A stretch of 64,000 nucleotides of DNA, from contig OU342631.1 in NCBI GenBank assembly GCA_910589415.1, positions 17,980,001-18,044,000 of the forward strand. The letters run 5' to 3'. The notes beneath the pieces were generated by a model. The model was given only the letters and a program-made list of their open reading frames with translations, made no database searches and had not been told where the DNA came from. The position numbers and the translations under genes are program-made. Within the stretch, counting starts at the first letter, position 1. The number at the start of each line of letters is the position of its first letter. The DNA is from Malachius bipustulatus (taxonomy: Eukaryota; Arthropoda; Insecta; Coleoptera; Melyridae). This document shows, piece by piece, positions 12,044 through 23,585 of the stretch.

Positions 12044-13861
12044 ACAGGGTGTCCCATAATTAGCGTGCAATACTTTTATGGGAAAAAAAGTTCCCATAAA
12101 AATAGGCCGAGAAATGCTTCCTAAGGGGGCTACAGCCCCCGAAAGGGAAGCCCATGAAGATGGTTTTTATTTAATACCTTCGAACCTGTTCAACACAGAA
12201 AAGTGAAATTTTGGGAATTTTTCAAACTTTTTATGGACAATAAGATGCAATTGCAAAAATTTTTAAATTTCCATCAGGGGGGGTCAGATAGGTGAAGAGT
12301 GAGGTTAAAACCACCCTAACTTTTTTTGTACGTACCTCGTGCCAGGATTTGATATCAGATTATGAAATGTTGAAGTTTTTTACACAAAAAAGGTCATCTT
12401 GTTGAATTTCGATAACATACACCGTTTTCGCTTAAAATCGATTTCAAAATTACCTTACATGGCATAAAAATTCATAATGAAACACAACTAGAGAAAAAGT
12501 TTCAGGTAATTTTTTTTTTTACTTGAGCAACTGCTCAAAACGATTTCCATTTTGGTCTACGCATAATCGGGCCCGACGACTCAGAGCTCTAGAAGCTGTC
12601 AAAATTTGGAATCGGTTCCTTTTAATTTCATTGGCAGCTACATTTTTAGCTCGCTTTTTAGATTCCCCCAAAAATAAAAGTCTAGAGGGTTTAAGTCGGG
12701 AGATCGGGCTGGCAAAGCTATGGACCCGTTACGACCGATGCACCGATCGGGAAAGTTCTCATTCAGCCATTGTCTGGCATTTCGCGCATAATGAGCTGGG
12801 GCCCCATCATGCTGATACCTCATTCATTATGTTTCTCAAATTCAACGGAACATCTTCCAATAGTTCACCGAGATTGTTTTTGAGTAAATTCACGTAACCA
12901 TTCGCATTAGGGCGATTGGGGAGTTCTATCGGACCAATTAGTTTGTTGATCTCCTATTATTCCAGCCCATAAATTCACCAAAAATCTACGTTGGAAGCTT
13001 TTCCGTCATACTAGTCGCGGATTTTCGTCGGCTCAAAAATTTTCAACAGCATGATTCCTATGGAGAGGTCTCCCCTGACCGCGAGCACGTCAAAAATTGC
13101 CATTTTCCGTTAAACGTTGACGTATGCGGGTGAACATTTGACGTGTAGGAGCTCTTCGGTTTGGAAATCGTCGTCGGTATTCATGCTCAGCCGCCAGAGC
13201 ATGACCATTGCAGAATCCATACACGAAGTGCATGTCAGCCAGCTCTGGGTTAGTGAAATCTTCCATTTTTACAAAACAGTACTCAATAAATTTTCTTTTT
13301 CTTCTACTTAATTAGTGTGAAACACAATTTTCAAACAAACTGTTACTTATTACATCCCGTGATCCATGACCTAAGTTGAATATTTTTCTCTAGTTGTGTT
13401 TCAATATGAATTTTTATGCCATGTAAGGTAATTTTAAAATCGATTGTAAGCGAAAACGGTGCGTGTTATCCAAATTCAACAAGGCGACCTTTTTTGTGTA
13501 AAAAACTTCAGCATTTCATAATCTGATATCAAATCCTAGCACGAGATACGTACAAAAAAAGTTAGAGTGGTTTTAACCTCACTCCTCACCTTACTGACCC
13601 CCCCCCCCTAATGGAAATTTTAAAATTGTTGTAATTGCATCTTATTGGCCATAAAAAGTTTGATAAATTCCCACAATTTCACTTTTCTATATCGAACGGG
13701 TTCGGAGATATTAAATAAAAACCATCTTCATGGGCTCCTTTTTAAGGGGCTGTAGCCCCCTTAGGAAGCATTTCTCGACCTATTTTTATAGGAACTTTTT
13801 TCATATTTTTGAAAATAGAATCTGCTGTTTAAGTATTGCACGCTAATTACGGGACAGCCTG
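12044..13861. mobile_element. Mariner-like element with long inverted arms
   Basis: CAGGGTGTCCCATAATTAGCG at the left (12044) is mirrored by CGCTAATTACGGGACAGCCTG at the right (ending 13861), with TA at 12042-12043 and 13862-13863. The arms pair for about 450-480 bp each (to about 12520 and from about 13320), including GGGGCTACAGCCCC and TTTTTTGTACGTACCTCGTG blocks. Such long arms are unusual for mariners. A decayed transposase occupies the centre on the minus strand. Arm mismatches and indels show the copy is not recent. Confidence 0.85.
12520..13266 (-). pseudogene. Degenerate Tc1/mariner-type transposase
   Basis: On the minus strand the frame starts with ATG at 13266 and reads a helix-turn-helix-like N-terminus (PELADMHFVYGFCNGHA, then RRRFPNRRAPTRQMF), resembling the DUF4817-type head of many arthropod mariner-like transposases. 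A stop follows after about 58 codons. The central part is heavily shortened and frameshifted. The C-terminal catalytic part is readable at 12638-12823 (QHDGAPAHYARNARQ, then ARSPDLNPLDFYFWG), which supplies the second Asp and the PDLNPLD block of DDE/D enzymes. At about 750 bp it is well short of a full gene of about 1 kb. It cannot encode an active transposase as it stands. Confidence 0.8.
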
Positions 13862-13916
13862 TATATTTAAAACAGCATTAAATAGCATTCGATTCTCAGT
13901 CGAATGAGTGCTCCAT

Positions 13917-14650
13917 TCATGGAATTTGGTCTAGTGGTATGGCTGAAATTGTCAGTCGAAGAATAGTGACTTTCACCAACTTTGCTGAAAAACCTTTTAT
14001 TTTAGTGACTTTCAATCGTCCGTCAAATTGTGTGTTCAACGTGTATCTTTAATTTTTAATTTGTTTAAGTAATATTATGGAATGAAAAAACTCTCACATG
14101 CTGTTCAGTACCCAAGAAAGGTTCCCTCGCGTTCCACTTCTGCATTAAAAAAGCGTGCGAAGTGGTATTTTAACGATTGCTAAGATACGAGAAGAATTTT
14201 CATGGTCAGAAGATCTTCCAAGTACCTACTGGTCTGGTATATGATGCGGTCAATGAAAACTGAAGGCGATGTGAGTCGAGGACAAGGGATATCAGACAGC
14301 GGATCTCATTTTTGCCCGCTATATGATAGAAGTGTCTCTCCAAACCCAAATCGAAGATTTTTATGGAGTAAGTTTTGCAACAACAGAACTAGATGCGAGA
14401 TTACCAAGAATTCGTAGTGACAAATAGTGAAGTAGTTTTCATCGCACATCCCTCCCCCGTTTGCAGAAGCCATAATCTCGATAAACATACTGGAGTAGAA
14501 GGGGATGAAAGTATATCAATTGCCACGAAGTTCAATGAAGCTGGATTACAAAATACGAATGTTGCTTTTTTCAGCAAAGTTGGAGAAAATCACTGTACGT
14601 CGACCCACGATTTCAGCCATACCACAAGACAGAATTCAATGATTCGAACG
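13917..14650. repeat. Element bounded by about 75-bp inverted repeats
   Basis: The block around GTGGTATGGCTGAAATTGTC (about 13935) through CACCAACTTTGCTGAAAAA (about 13995) is mirrored at about 14565-14640 (TTTTTCAGCAAAGTTGG, then GATTTCAGCCATACCAC). The enclosed sequence of roughly 570 bp has no recognisable gene; open frames at 14202-14417 and 14393-14665 look random. It is probably a non-autonomous DNA transposon. I could not fix a target duplication. Confidence 0.5.
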
Positions 14651-16953
14651 TTCAAATGTTTTTGAATTTATGTTTCGAAGACCAAAAAACAAAAAAAAAA
14701 AACAATTTCTTGGTTTATTGAACTTCTTGAGCGGCGGTCGAGAGACCCTGCAAATCTAGGATAATTGTATTTGGCGTCAAATGAACCCATAAAAACAATA
14801 ATTAGTTTTTCAACCCTCTTTTCAAGTAACTCCTTAACGATCCCAATTTGACTAGGTATAACATATCATTTAAAGCTGTCATTTTATTCAGTTTCGGGAA
14901 TAAGTACAGATGGACAACCCAGAAAAGTCTTGTCTGAGAAACACTAAAAATTCTATAGTCGATTTTCGGCTTTTATAATTCGGAAAAATATTTGTCTTTA
15001 CGATCATAAATGAAACCCGTTACATGGGTTATCTTGTAAAGTTTTGGTGACTTCAAATGATTACCTTCAGAGAAACTTCACTATTCAAATCAAAAATTGA
15101 TCACGTATGTGAGTACCTACATACCTGGAAAGCATTAAAATTTATGAATTCTCAATTGCGTCCATCCGCGTCGGTGATGATTGCTTTAACACTCGCTGTC
15201 CGTATCCACTAAATAATGATAAGCCAAGGTTTTTGGGATGATTTATACGAGCAGGTGTTTCAGAGTGCCCCATCGTATTTAATTGTTCAACAAATTTCCG
15301 GGCATGGGAATCTCATTTGACCCGGCTCCGCTTGTGTTGACTGAAGGGATGAATTTTCAATTAAAAGTGTCAAAGCGTACTTTATTTAAAACCATTTTCA
15401 AAGCTCTCGATAAGACCAGCACATGCCCGAAGTCTTCAATAAAATATAGAAGAGCTTTTATGAGTTCTAAAGCTCGAATTTTATCTCAAATCAAATATGT
15501 GGGAGTCACATTTATTACCCCGATTCCTGTGTGTTCTAGACACCGATGGACGATTTTATCTTTCAGAACTCTGCTTGCTTACATGATTTTGTTTCATTTA
15601 GGCATAAATTTAAATTTTCAGATATCTCGAAAATATGGTTCAACTTTCGTCGTGTAAAATATACATCAATTCCCATCCACATTTTCAGTTGAATTATTCA
15701 GCGTCGATTGAATGAAACGATTCTGTTTTGATCGTGAATTTATGGTATTCATATGTCTGCTTCCTGCTTAACTTCAAAGAAGCGCTTTTAAATATTTCAC
15801 CCTGAAATATGTATAAAAAGAAAACATTGCCCAAACTAGAAGTAAGTCTCCTTCATGTATAAATGATTCACCTGTTTGCATTCAGTTTGCGTAGGAAATT
15901 GCACTGAATATTGATTGCATACACGAGTTTAGCGGTGCCGCAATTTGTTACTGTGAGTCGGTAGACCAACCAACCATATCGATTCGGTGGGTTTATTTAT
16001 CGGCTTGTAGTGAGGTTTATACAGCATATAAGCTTAAACTACATTTTTAAAGTTGCCAAAGTGAAAAATCCGGTTTTTAGGTCGGAGGAGCTTATTCCGC
16101 TCAATCGAATACCAAGCGTGTGTGTAGTCCGTGGAGTATTGCAGAGGGAGCAAAAATTAGAAAGTTTCTCCAACTAGTTTAGCACAGGAAAGAAAATAAG
16201 TTACTTTTGCTTGTTATTTAGAGACGGGTAGAGTTCCTAAATCTTTACACGGAATCTCTGAGTTCTTATTCGAAGTTCTCGTTTATTCTATTAAGTGGGT
16301 GGCAACCCCAGCTCTTCTGCACAGTCACTTCGCATGTCTCCTTGAAAATTCAATAGCAGCTTCGTTTGTTACTCTTCTCGTTGATCTATATCTGTCTGTT
16401 CTAGAAAATGCCCTCCGGAAAGTCGAATTAAAAATGCAGTTTTATATGTAGGTAATTTGGAACTTAAAGCTGGAGATTTAAAATTGCAAACTTGGCTTGT
16501 ATCCAATTATGCCAGTTTTCCAGACCTTCTCATCTTGAATGCATTACTGCGCGGTATGTAGTTCCATCTACAGAACCGAGGAACTATCATTAGTCTTCTC
16601 AACTTCAAGCATCCTGGCATTTTTTCCAACCGTGTGATCCTCCTGTTATCTTATTCTTTAATGAATTAAATTACAGGAAGACATCAAAGTAGCCAGATTT
16701 TTATGGAGTTATCCAATAATATTATCATAATGAGTCATGATGACTTCTGTTCCTACTTCACAAGTTACCTATGTAGGTATACGAAAATCAAAATATTCAA
16801 AATGTCATCCCGCTAGTGTCACTGAAACCTATAATACAGAAAACGATCATATTGAAACGACAGAATGACTGAGACAGAGCAGGGGCGTGTAGGGGACCCC
16901 AAAATATGGTGATTTAACGCCACTTACCTCTATGATCCCCATACATAGGTGCA
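14651..16953. other. Intergenic stretch with no recognisable gene
   Basis: The longest frame, 15283-15657 plus (124 codons), has no motif, no supporting splice structure and a composition like its surroundings. I do not call it. No repeats with clear ends were found. Confidence 0.4.
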
Positions 16954-16961
16954 CCCCTGAG

Positions 16962-19351
16962 CAAGGCCGGGCCTAGCTTATTTGACGCTTGCGTGCCGAT
17001 ACAAAAATTGCCGCCCCCATCCTTCCTCAAGGAAAAATGTCTATCTAAGGGATGCGAAAGAGCAATTTATTGTAGGTAAAAATTAGACACTGATAGAAAT
17101 GTGTATTTATTAGATTAAGAAAAATTCTGCTGTGCTTGTAAGTGAATTATGGCAAAGATAGCATTAGAGTCCAACCGGGGGGTCTGGGGGTACGGAGTAT
17201 CCCCCGGGAACGAGGGGGGTTTGTGAGTTCTCCCCCGAGAAAATTTTGGAAAAAACAAGTAAGAAAATGTTAATCACACTAAGAAATTCGGAATTTATAC
17301 TGTTAGGTACATTTTTTGAGTTATATGTTCACGCATTGTGAAGGGCCGCCGGATAATTTACAGAGTTGAATGGAATTAGGTTAGAGCCTCCATCTGGTCT
17401 TAATATGGCCAAAGCCTTCGTTGTTCGATATCGTCAATTCACGAACAAGACATGCATATATGTCACGAATTTGTCAAGAAAAGAAAAATATTACAGAAAT
17501 CTAGGTACCTACTTTTATTATACAGGGTTACTGGTAACTGGATACATTCCTTTGGTGATCTGATAAAACAAGAGGTAAGGAGTAAATTAACCCCAACATG
17601 CACTATACAAAACTCAATAGATTTTGAGATATTTCGATTTTCAACTTTTCTTAAAAAAATGGTTTCAAATGTCTTGAAATGTAATTCAAAAAATTTGCTT
17701 TAACTTTTTGATTTTTTTTTTGCTGGAATACTTGTCCAATACTATGCTTCCTTCTGGAATAAAAAATATCCTGAGGTATTTCGATCGTGTGAAAATTTCA
17801 AAGAAAAACTTTCACAAACTATTTTTTTTAAATAAGATTTAAAAGTTTTTTCGCAAAATTGTCAAGGCAACTTGCATACAAATTGTTTTAAAAACTTTCT
17901 TAGTGTAGTAGCTATCTATCAAGGTACGAATCTTGTACAAGAATAACAGAATCTCCCCGCTATGTACCGTTACCGAGGAACAAATCCTTAAGTCGGGACG
18001 TTTTAAAAAAAATACGGCCCTGAACGGGGGTCTTAAAATTCTCGAATCCGGCTTATTTTCAATAGGTCGTATTTGGGGGTCACGAGCTTCGTCCCTACCA
18101 AGTTTCGTCCCGATCGGTAAAACTTTCAGACGGGACCCCCAAATACGACCTATTGAAAACTGGCCGGATCCGAGAATTTTAAGACCCCCGTTCAGGGTCG
18201 TATTTTTTTTAAAACGTCCCGAATTAAGGATTTGTTTCTCGGTAACGGTACATAGCGGGGAGATTCTGTTATTCTTGTACAAGATTCGTACCTTGTTAGA
18301 TAGCTACTACACTAAGAAAGTTTTTAAAACAATTTGTACGCAAGTTGCCTTGACAATTTTGCGAAAATAACTTGTAAAAACTTTTAAATCTTATTTAAAA
18401 AAAAATAGTTTGTGAAAGTTTTTCTTTGAAATTTTCACACGATCGAAATACCTCAGGATATTTTTTATTCCAGAAGGAAGCATAGTATTGGACAAGTATT
18501 CCAGCAAAAAAAAATCAAAAAGTTAAAGTAGATTTTTTGAAAATTACATTTCAAGACATTTGAAACCATTTTTTTAAGAAAAGTTGAAAATCTAAATATC
18601 TCAAAATCTATTGAGTTTTGTATAGTGCATGTTGGGGTTAATTTACTCCTTACCTCTTGATTTATCAGATAACCAAAGGAATGTATCCAGTTACCAGTAA
18701 CCCTGTAGAACAACCTGAATCAGGTTCGGCGTTCCCCGGGTAGTCTTTACAGGTCAGAGCCTTCCTAAGATATTTGGGGCCTATGGGCCACTGAAAGTAA
18801 TGCGCCCTTTTTCATATGAAATGCGTCTAGGATGGCTAACGCCGGGAATAAGCCATGGATGCATTACAAAGTTGGTGCAGTGTGGATTCTAAATTCAACA
18901 CTAGTTATGTTTGTCAGGCTCCAAAGAAAATGCGCAGCAAGCGAAGTTATTTTCAATGTTCAAAGTCAGGCAATTTCCCACTAGTTAAAAATGTACATAC
19001 TGAGAGGTGAAAACTATAATAACTAAATGACTAATAAAAAACCACCAAAAAAATTAATTCAATAAAAACTTCCGCCACAGAAGGCTTGCGCCCCTTGCCT
19101 ACAGCCCTATTAATTCTGTGGTTAGGAAGGCCCTGATAATAATAATATGTAATATTGCGGAAAGTTGTTGCCCCGGATGCTGCACGCGCCCCCTGCCACC
19201 TTGGCTATATCTACTACCCAGTAATTATGTTTTGATTTTTTGTTTTTTTTATAATTAATTATGATTTTTTTTCCTTCCGCCCGCCGCCCCTATCTATGAA
19301 CTTGCCGCCTGCGTGCGGGCACGCACGGCACGGCTGCTAGGCTCGGCCCTG
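16962..19351. mobile_element. hAT-type DNA transposon, non-autonomous, with nested insert
   Basis: The termini CAAGGCCGGGCCTAGC (left) and GCTAGGCTCGGCCCTG (right) are imperfect inverted repeats. Exact 8-bp copies of CCCCTGAG flank them at 16954-16961 and 19352-19359, the duplication length of the hAT superfamily. A TA-inserting foldback (17523-18705) lies inside, leaving about 1.2 kb of the element's own sequence. That sequence includes a G-rich patch at about 17175-17240. No transposase frame is recognisable. Confidence 0.8.
17523..18705. mobile_element. 1.18-kb foldback element nested in the hAT element
   Basis: CAGGGTTACTGGTAACTGG at 17523 is mirrored by CCAGTTACCAGTAACCCTG ending at 18705, with TA on both sides. 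The arms pair almost throughout, to a centre near 18115, so the element is close to a full-length palindrome. Two frames on opposite strands (17839-18282 minus, 17933-18370 plus) read near-identical peptides starting MYKNNRISPLCTVTE, which follows from the mirror symmetry. No transposase motif is present. Confidence 0.8.
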
Positions 19352-19359
19352 CCCCTGAG

Positions 19360-21815
19360 AAGTTATAATCTTTGAAATAGGGGTTTCAAAATTGGAAAGA
19401 AATCAATATCTTAGGTATACTGGTACTTGAGAAAACCCAAATTTGGTACACGGTGTGTGGGTACCAAGAGTTCACTGTAAGTAGAGTTAAATTGTAGCAT
19501 TTTAAAGCGTTGATAAGGGATAAGGGATTCACCCTTAAAATGCTACATAATTTTTTAATCCGTTGGCCGATTTAAGAAATTGTTACTTTATTTTATGGAA
19601 AATTAAATTCTAAACCTTTTATTTTCCATACTATCTTCCAAAAAAACTTTTTCGTTTTCGACAAAAATCCGGAAAACTTAAAAAATATTGCACTTTTGTA
19701 CCTCAATCTAATCATCGAAAATTCAAAAGTTTGTTTTTTATTCTCTAACTTTTTTGCTATTTTTCAAAAAGCGCATTAAGAGAGGATGTAGAATGTGTAT
19801 GTGGTCATATTGATGCGTAAATTAGCAAGCAACAACAGTTTGCAACTTATTGCAAGGACAAATTAATTAAAAATTGTCAGGTTAGACAACATTGCTGGCA
19901 TAAGTAATTTAACTGGACTATCTATCGCCTCTTCTCTTTTGCGTTTACAGTTCAGTATACTTTCAGTTATCTCCATTCAAAAATCATACACCTAGTATCA
20001 TTCAGCCAGCACGGTATGTATTTTGGAAACATGCCACAATTTTTATATTTTGATTTTATCTAAAATTTTGTCTACAACCAGAGATAAGTATTGATAAGAA
20101 ATAAAGCACAGTGTTGTTATACTCGCTAGAACCAAAGCGATTTCTAATCTTTCAATAGATCTCTGCTATTCTGAGAAACTCCGGTAATATTATGTAAATC
20201 TCATCCGCATATGTATATTTTTGCATTTCAAAGATGAAAGCAATTGTGCTGGAAACTTATAAATAGCTCGATTTTATAAATTCTCTCACTGCTGCTGAAG
20301 ACATTCAATTGGAACAATATTTTTTTTGAACCTATAAACGAATACAAATCCTCCATAAAGTAGCTCGCTCTGAATTTTAAGAGTGGAAAAGAATCGAAAT
20401 CTGCCACTGAATTTTATTTCATTTTGTTTCCATTTCCAGGGCGTTATCGGTATTTCACAGGCGAATTGTTCCTCCTTTTAACAATAATAACCAAAACAGT
20501 TCCCTGAATTCAGTGTTAGAATTTGGAAGTTAACTCAATCCAGCGGCAATTTGTAGGAGGAGACGTCAGATATCTACCCACTCGCACTTCGTAACACACA
20601 GAGCTCCCAAACCCACGCGTATTTTCCATTTCCCATCCGGTGGAAGAGATAATAATGGCGATGGATGGAAGAGGCGTACTATAACGGAACTGAAGGAATG
20701 TAATATGCGGGAGATAGGCAGGAAAGGGAAGGAAAATTTAAACCTCGTCCAGGAGTAATAACATGTAGATGTCCTTGTAACCATCCTTGCCAAGCCATGT
20801 TGACAGGTCGTGATACATTTTGAGTGAATCTAGGAATTTACCTACAATAATGAATAAGAAAAATAACTACCATTACGTTTAGTGAAATTTATTTAATTTA
20901 TAATACTTCCAGCAATGCATTCCTAGCAGTGACAATAAATCCAAACGGCTCTCCTTGATCTAATGAAAAACCTTATAACCCGGCAACAGCCGCTTAGATT
21001 CCCGTCCCGACCATCATCATTACCATGTTCAGAGGGGAGATCAACGTGGAGACGGCGACAACAATAATGTCCTGCGCTACGACGCCCCGTCTTGAATTGC
21101 TTCGCCCTCCAGGAGCAGGTGACTGAAGGGCTAAGGGGGAGAGGACTAATTGTGTCCCAGATCCACCCGTCATGACATCTCGTACCGGCCGCGACTTTAA
21201 TGAGTTGTAAATTTCCACCAACCAAGCCACTTAACGACTCTAGCTTGGGAACAGACACACTTAACACCGGGAAGAGGGAGAGTAAGGGAATTACCAATTT
21301 CAGACAGAGCATCCAGGAAGAAGGAGTGATTAGGCGATGGGAAATTATTTTTTCATTTGCATTCTGCGCTTAATGGGGCTCGTAATTGCATTTTGAGGTG
21401 TTAGAGGCATGTTTGTGCAGTTAAAATTAAATTTTTACTTTTCCGGGCTTTCAGTGAATACTGTGCTGGGTTTTTTATGACGAAAAAAAAACAGATGTTG
21501 GATTAATGGTAATTGACATTGGAGCGCCTAATGTAGTCATTTTCTTGTCTTTCCTATTATTTGTATTCAAACAACCATTAGGTACGACCATTAGTTTGAA
21601 ACAGGACGACATCGGTTTTGAATTTAATTTATTCCTGTGCTTCCTAGATAGTGTGAATTTTGAAAAACGTATTGTTGTAAAGATACTGTCTCATAAACTG
21701 GCACCTATGTTCAAGGTGATACTATTTCAGGGATTATAAACTAGTAACAATGAAATAGGTATTATGTACTTAAGTGGTCATAACATTTAATACATTACAA
21801 AAAAAAAAATGAATT
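19360..21815. other. Intergenic stretch with a GC-richer island
   Basis: A small hairpin (GTAGCATTTTAA against TTAAAATGCTAC) lies at about 19493-19545. Sequence at 20560-20830 and 20940-21320 is clearly GC-richer than its surroundings, and overlapping minus-strand frames there (for example 20923-21312) have no motif. The island could hold a regulatory element or an unrecognised exon; nothing in it decides between these. Confidence 0.35.
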
Positions 21816-21817
21816 AC

Positions 21818-22024
21818 AGTAGATTCTCGCTAATCTGACCCCTCCTGATATGATTCGGATTAGTTGGACTCTACTGTAATGTCGCAAAAAAATGTCGTTG
21901 GTTCTAAGAGTCAAAGGTGGATGTACTCGCATTATTAATTTGGTTTTATTTTTTTATTTCTGATTTTTTTCTTATTTTTTTGCATTATACAGTAGAGTCC
22001 AGCTAATTCGAATCATATCAGAAG
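21818..22024. repeat. Inverted CAGTAGA(G/T)TC termini, pogo/Tigger-like MITE remnant
   Basis: CAGTAGATTCTCGCTAATCTGA at 21818 and its partner ending GGACTCTACTG at about 21877 form a 60-bp hairpin. A further CAGTAGAGTCCAGCTAATTCG at about 21991 mirrors that right end. These termini recall pogo/Tigger elements that insert at TA, and TA precedes CAGTAGA. It is probably a short non-autonomous element or two overlapping fragments. Confidence 0.5.
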
Positions 22025-22048
22025 TACAATTATATTTCAAAATTATAC

Positions 22049-22536
22049 AGGATATTCCATTGCATTAAAAAGTTGTGAACATTTAATAAGTAAGCGATAC
22101 CTATTTCATTGTGATTAGTTAATTTTCGTGGAAGAAGCAAAAATTACAAGGAAATTATACCAAATTTTTATCCTCTAAAAAAGGTACCCCTGTTACTATA
22201 ACATGATGGCGTAACCATCCCAATAATAATTTGACGAAGAGGTAGTAGGTAAAAGTTGCATAGGTCCTCCAATATGACGCCCAATTAGATATCATTTGAA
22301 ATACGAGATTATGACGTCATCTTAATGGATATGTTTAACCTTGGCCATAATGCAGAAATATTGTATATAATAATACATATTTAACTTAACACCTGATGAG
22401 TTCTTAATTTCGGGTAATTTATGTGTGAATCTTCAAACTAATTTACTGAAATTAATCCCCCTCTACGCCTTATTACCGTTCTCAGTTAATTCTTGTTGCT
22501 TTTGTACCGGGAGAAAATTTATTTTTATAACAATTA
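22049..22536. repeat. Diverged repeat unit, left part (resumes at 28025)
   Basis: This sequence was continuous with 28025 onward before the LINE inserted. Its blocks recur in the same orientation further right: TATGACGTCATCTTAATGG and CCTTGGCCATAATGCA (about 22313-22355) resemble TAACGTCATCTTCAGG and CCTTGGCCTTAACGCA (about 28149-28185). Its start (TACAGGATATTCCA) resembles TACAGGTTGTCCAA near 28501. It appears to be a short tandem array or degenerate repeat. 22525-22536 is the left copy of the LINE target duplication. Confidence 0.45.
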
Positions 22537-22793
22537 GTAGTAGTAGTAGTATGGTGGGTTGGGGTGGTGCACCCCAAGCGACTAGGCCACCGAGGGCCCT
22601 TTTCGCCGTACCCGAACCATGGTGAAACTCCTACTCGAACCTCCCCGACCTTTTAATAAAGGCCAGAAGGTTGTTGTATGAGAGGAGCTTCATTTCTCCC
22701 TCTTGTAGCTCCTCAGACCCAAAGCTGTTGATAAAGGAGAAATAAAAATTGAGTCTTCTTTGGACGACCAATTTATTAACCAAGCTATAAACT

Positions 22794-22840
22794 TGAGTGC
22801 CCTACCGGTTTCGGCTAAATGCCATCATCAGGGGCTAGAG
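22794..22840 (-). ncRNA. Hammerhead ribozyme-like motif in left Penelope arm
   Basis: This is the inverted twin of the motif at 25589-25634, read on the minus strand with the same CTGATGA and GAAA boxes, GCCC/GGGC stem I and ACC/GGT stem III. The two arms appear identical over the motif, so both copies would fold alike. Confidence 0.68.
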
Positions 22841-23288
22841 GGGACTACTCAACTGTAAGAGAAATAATAATATCATATGAAAGTTTATTGAAAGAGAATT
22901 ATCTATGAGGAAGAAAAAGTGAATATGAAAGTGTAGAAATATAGTTAAGATCAATGATGATGAAAAAGTAAACACAAAGAAAAATAAAATAAAAAGAACT
23001 TACAGTTAAGCTGTTGGGAAATTCCCCAAGTTAAGCATGCCATAATAAATAAGGTGTATCCTACACATATGGTAAAAAACAGAATCTTGAATCTAGAGTT
23101 AAAATGTCACAAATTAAAAATCAAACAAATAGCTAAGAAAAACGTTCAGCCATCTTAGTCTGGACTAGAGGATCTGAAACGAAGGCAAGGCGACTGCGCC
23201 GTCAGATAAGCTCCAGGAGCGGGATGGAAATCTGCAAATGACAAGCTACCAACAAATATTGAAGTATGTAAATTTGCTTGCCTACACA

Positions 23289-23585
23289 TCAAATGAATAA
23301 ACACTCGTGTAGCTGGTTGATAACAGTAAAAAACTCTTGAAGCTCTTCTCGGGAACCGGTCCAACACACCACGACGTCGTCCACGTATCTGTGCCAAAAT
23401 AACACCTTAGAGATAAGAGGGGAACCCATATTAAAAATTAGACTCTGCTCAAAGAAAGACATAAACACCTCAGAAAGGTAAGGTGACAGAGGGTTGCCCA
23501 TCCCCAGACCATCCTTAAACTTGTAAAATTGATCATTGAAAGTGAAAAAATTTTGATCAATGCAAACTTTGACCAATCTAAACAT
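23289..23585 (-). pseudogene. Inverted internal fragment of the same Penelope RT
   Basis: The minus strand repeats RT residues found on the plus strand, from FRLVKVCIDQ through GLGMGNPLSP and YVDD to VINQLH, almost without change. It then stops abruptly where the 3' arm is joined (about 23297). The deletion junction has AGCTACAC next to GAGTGTTTATTC. This is the truncated left partner of the head-to-head pair. Confidence 0.85.

Noticed and set aside
15283..15657. 124-codon plus-strand frame as a gene
   Set aside because: No motif, no homology that I recognise, and a composition like the surrounding AT-rich DNA.
17839..18370. Mirrored MYKNNRISPLCTVTE frames as a conserved protein pair
   Set aside because: Same reason: palindrome symmetry. 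No transposase or other motif.
20923..21312. 129-codon minus-strand frame in the GC-richer island
   Set aside because: It overlaps another frame, has no domain, and the island itself explains the lack of stops.
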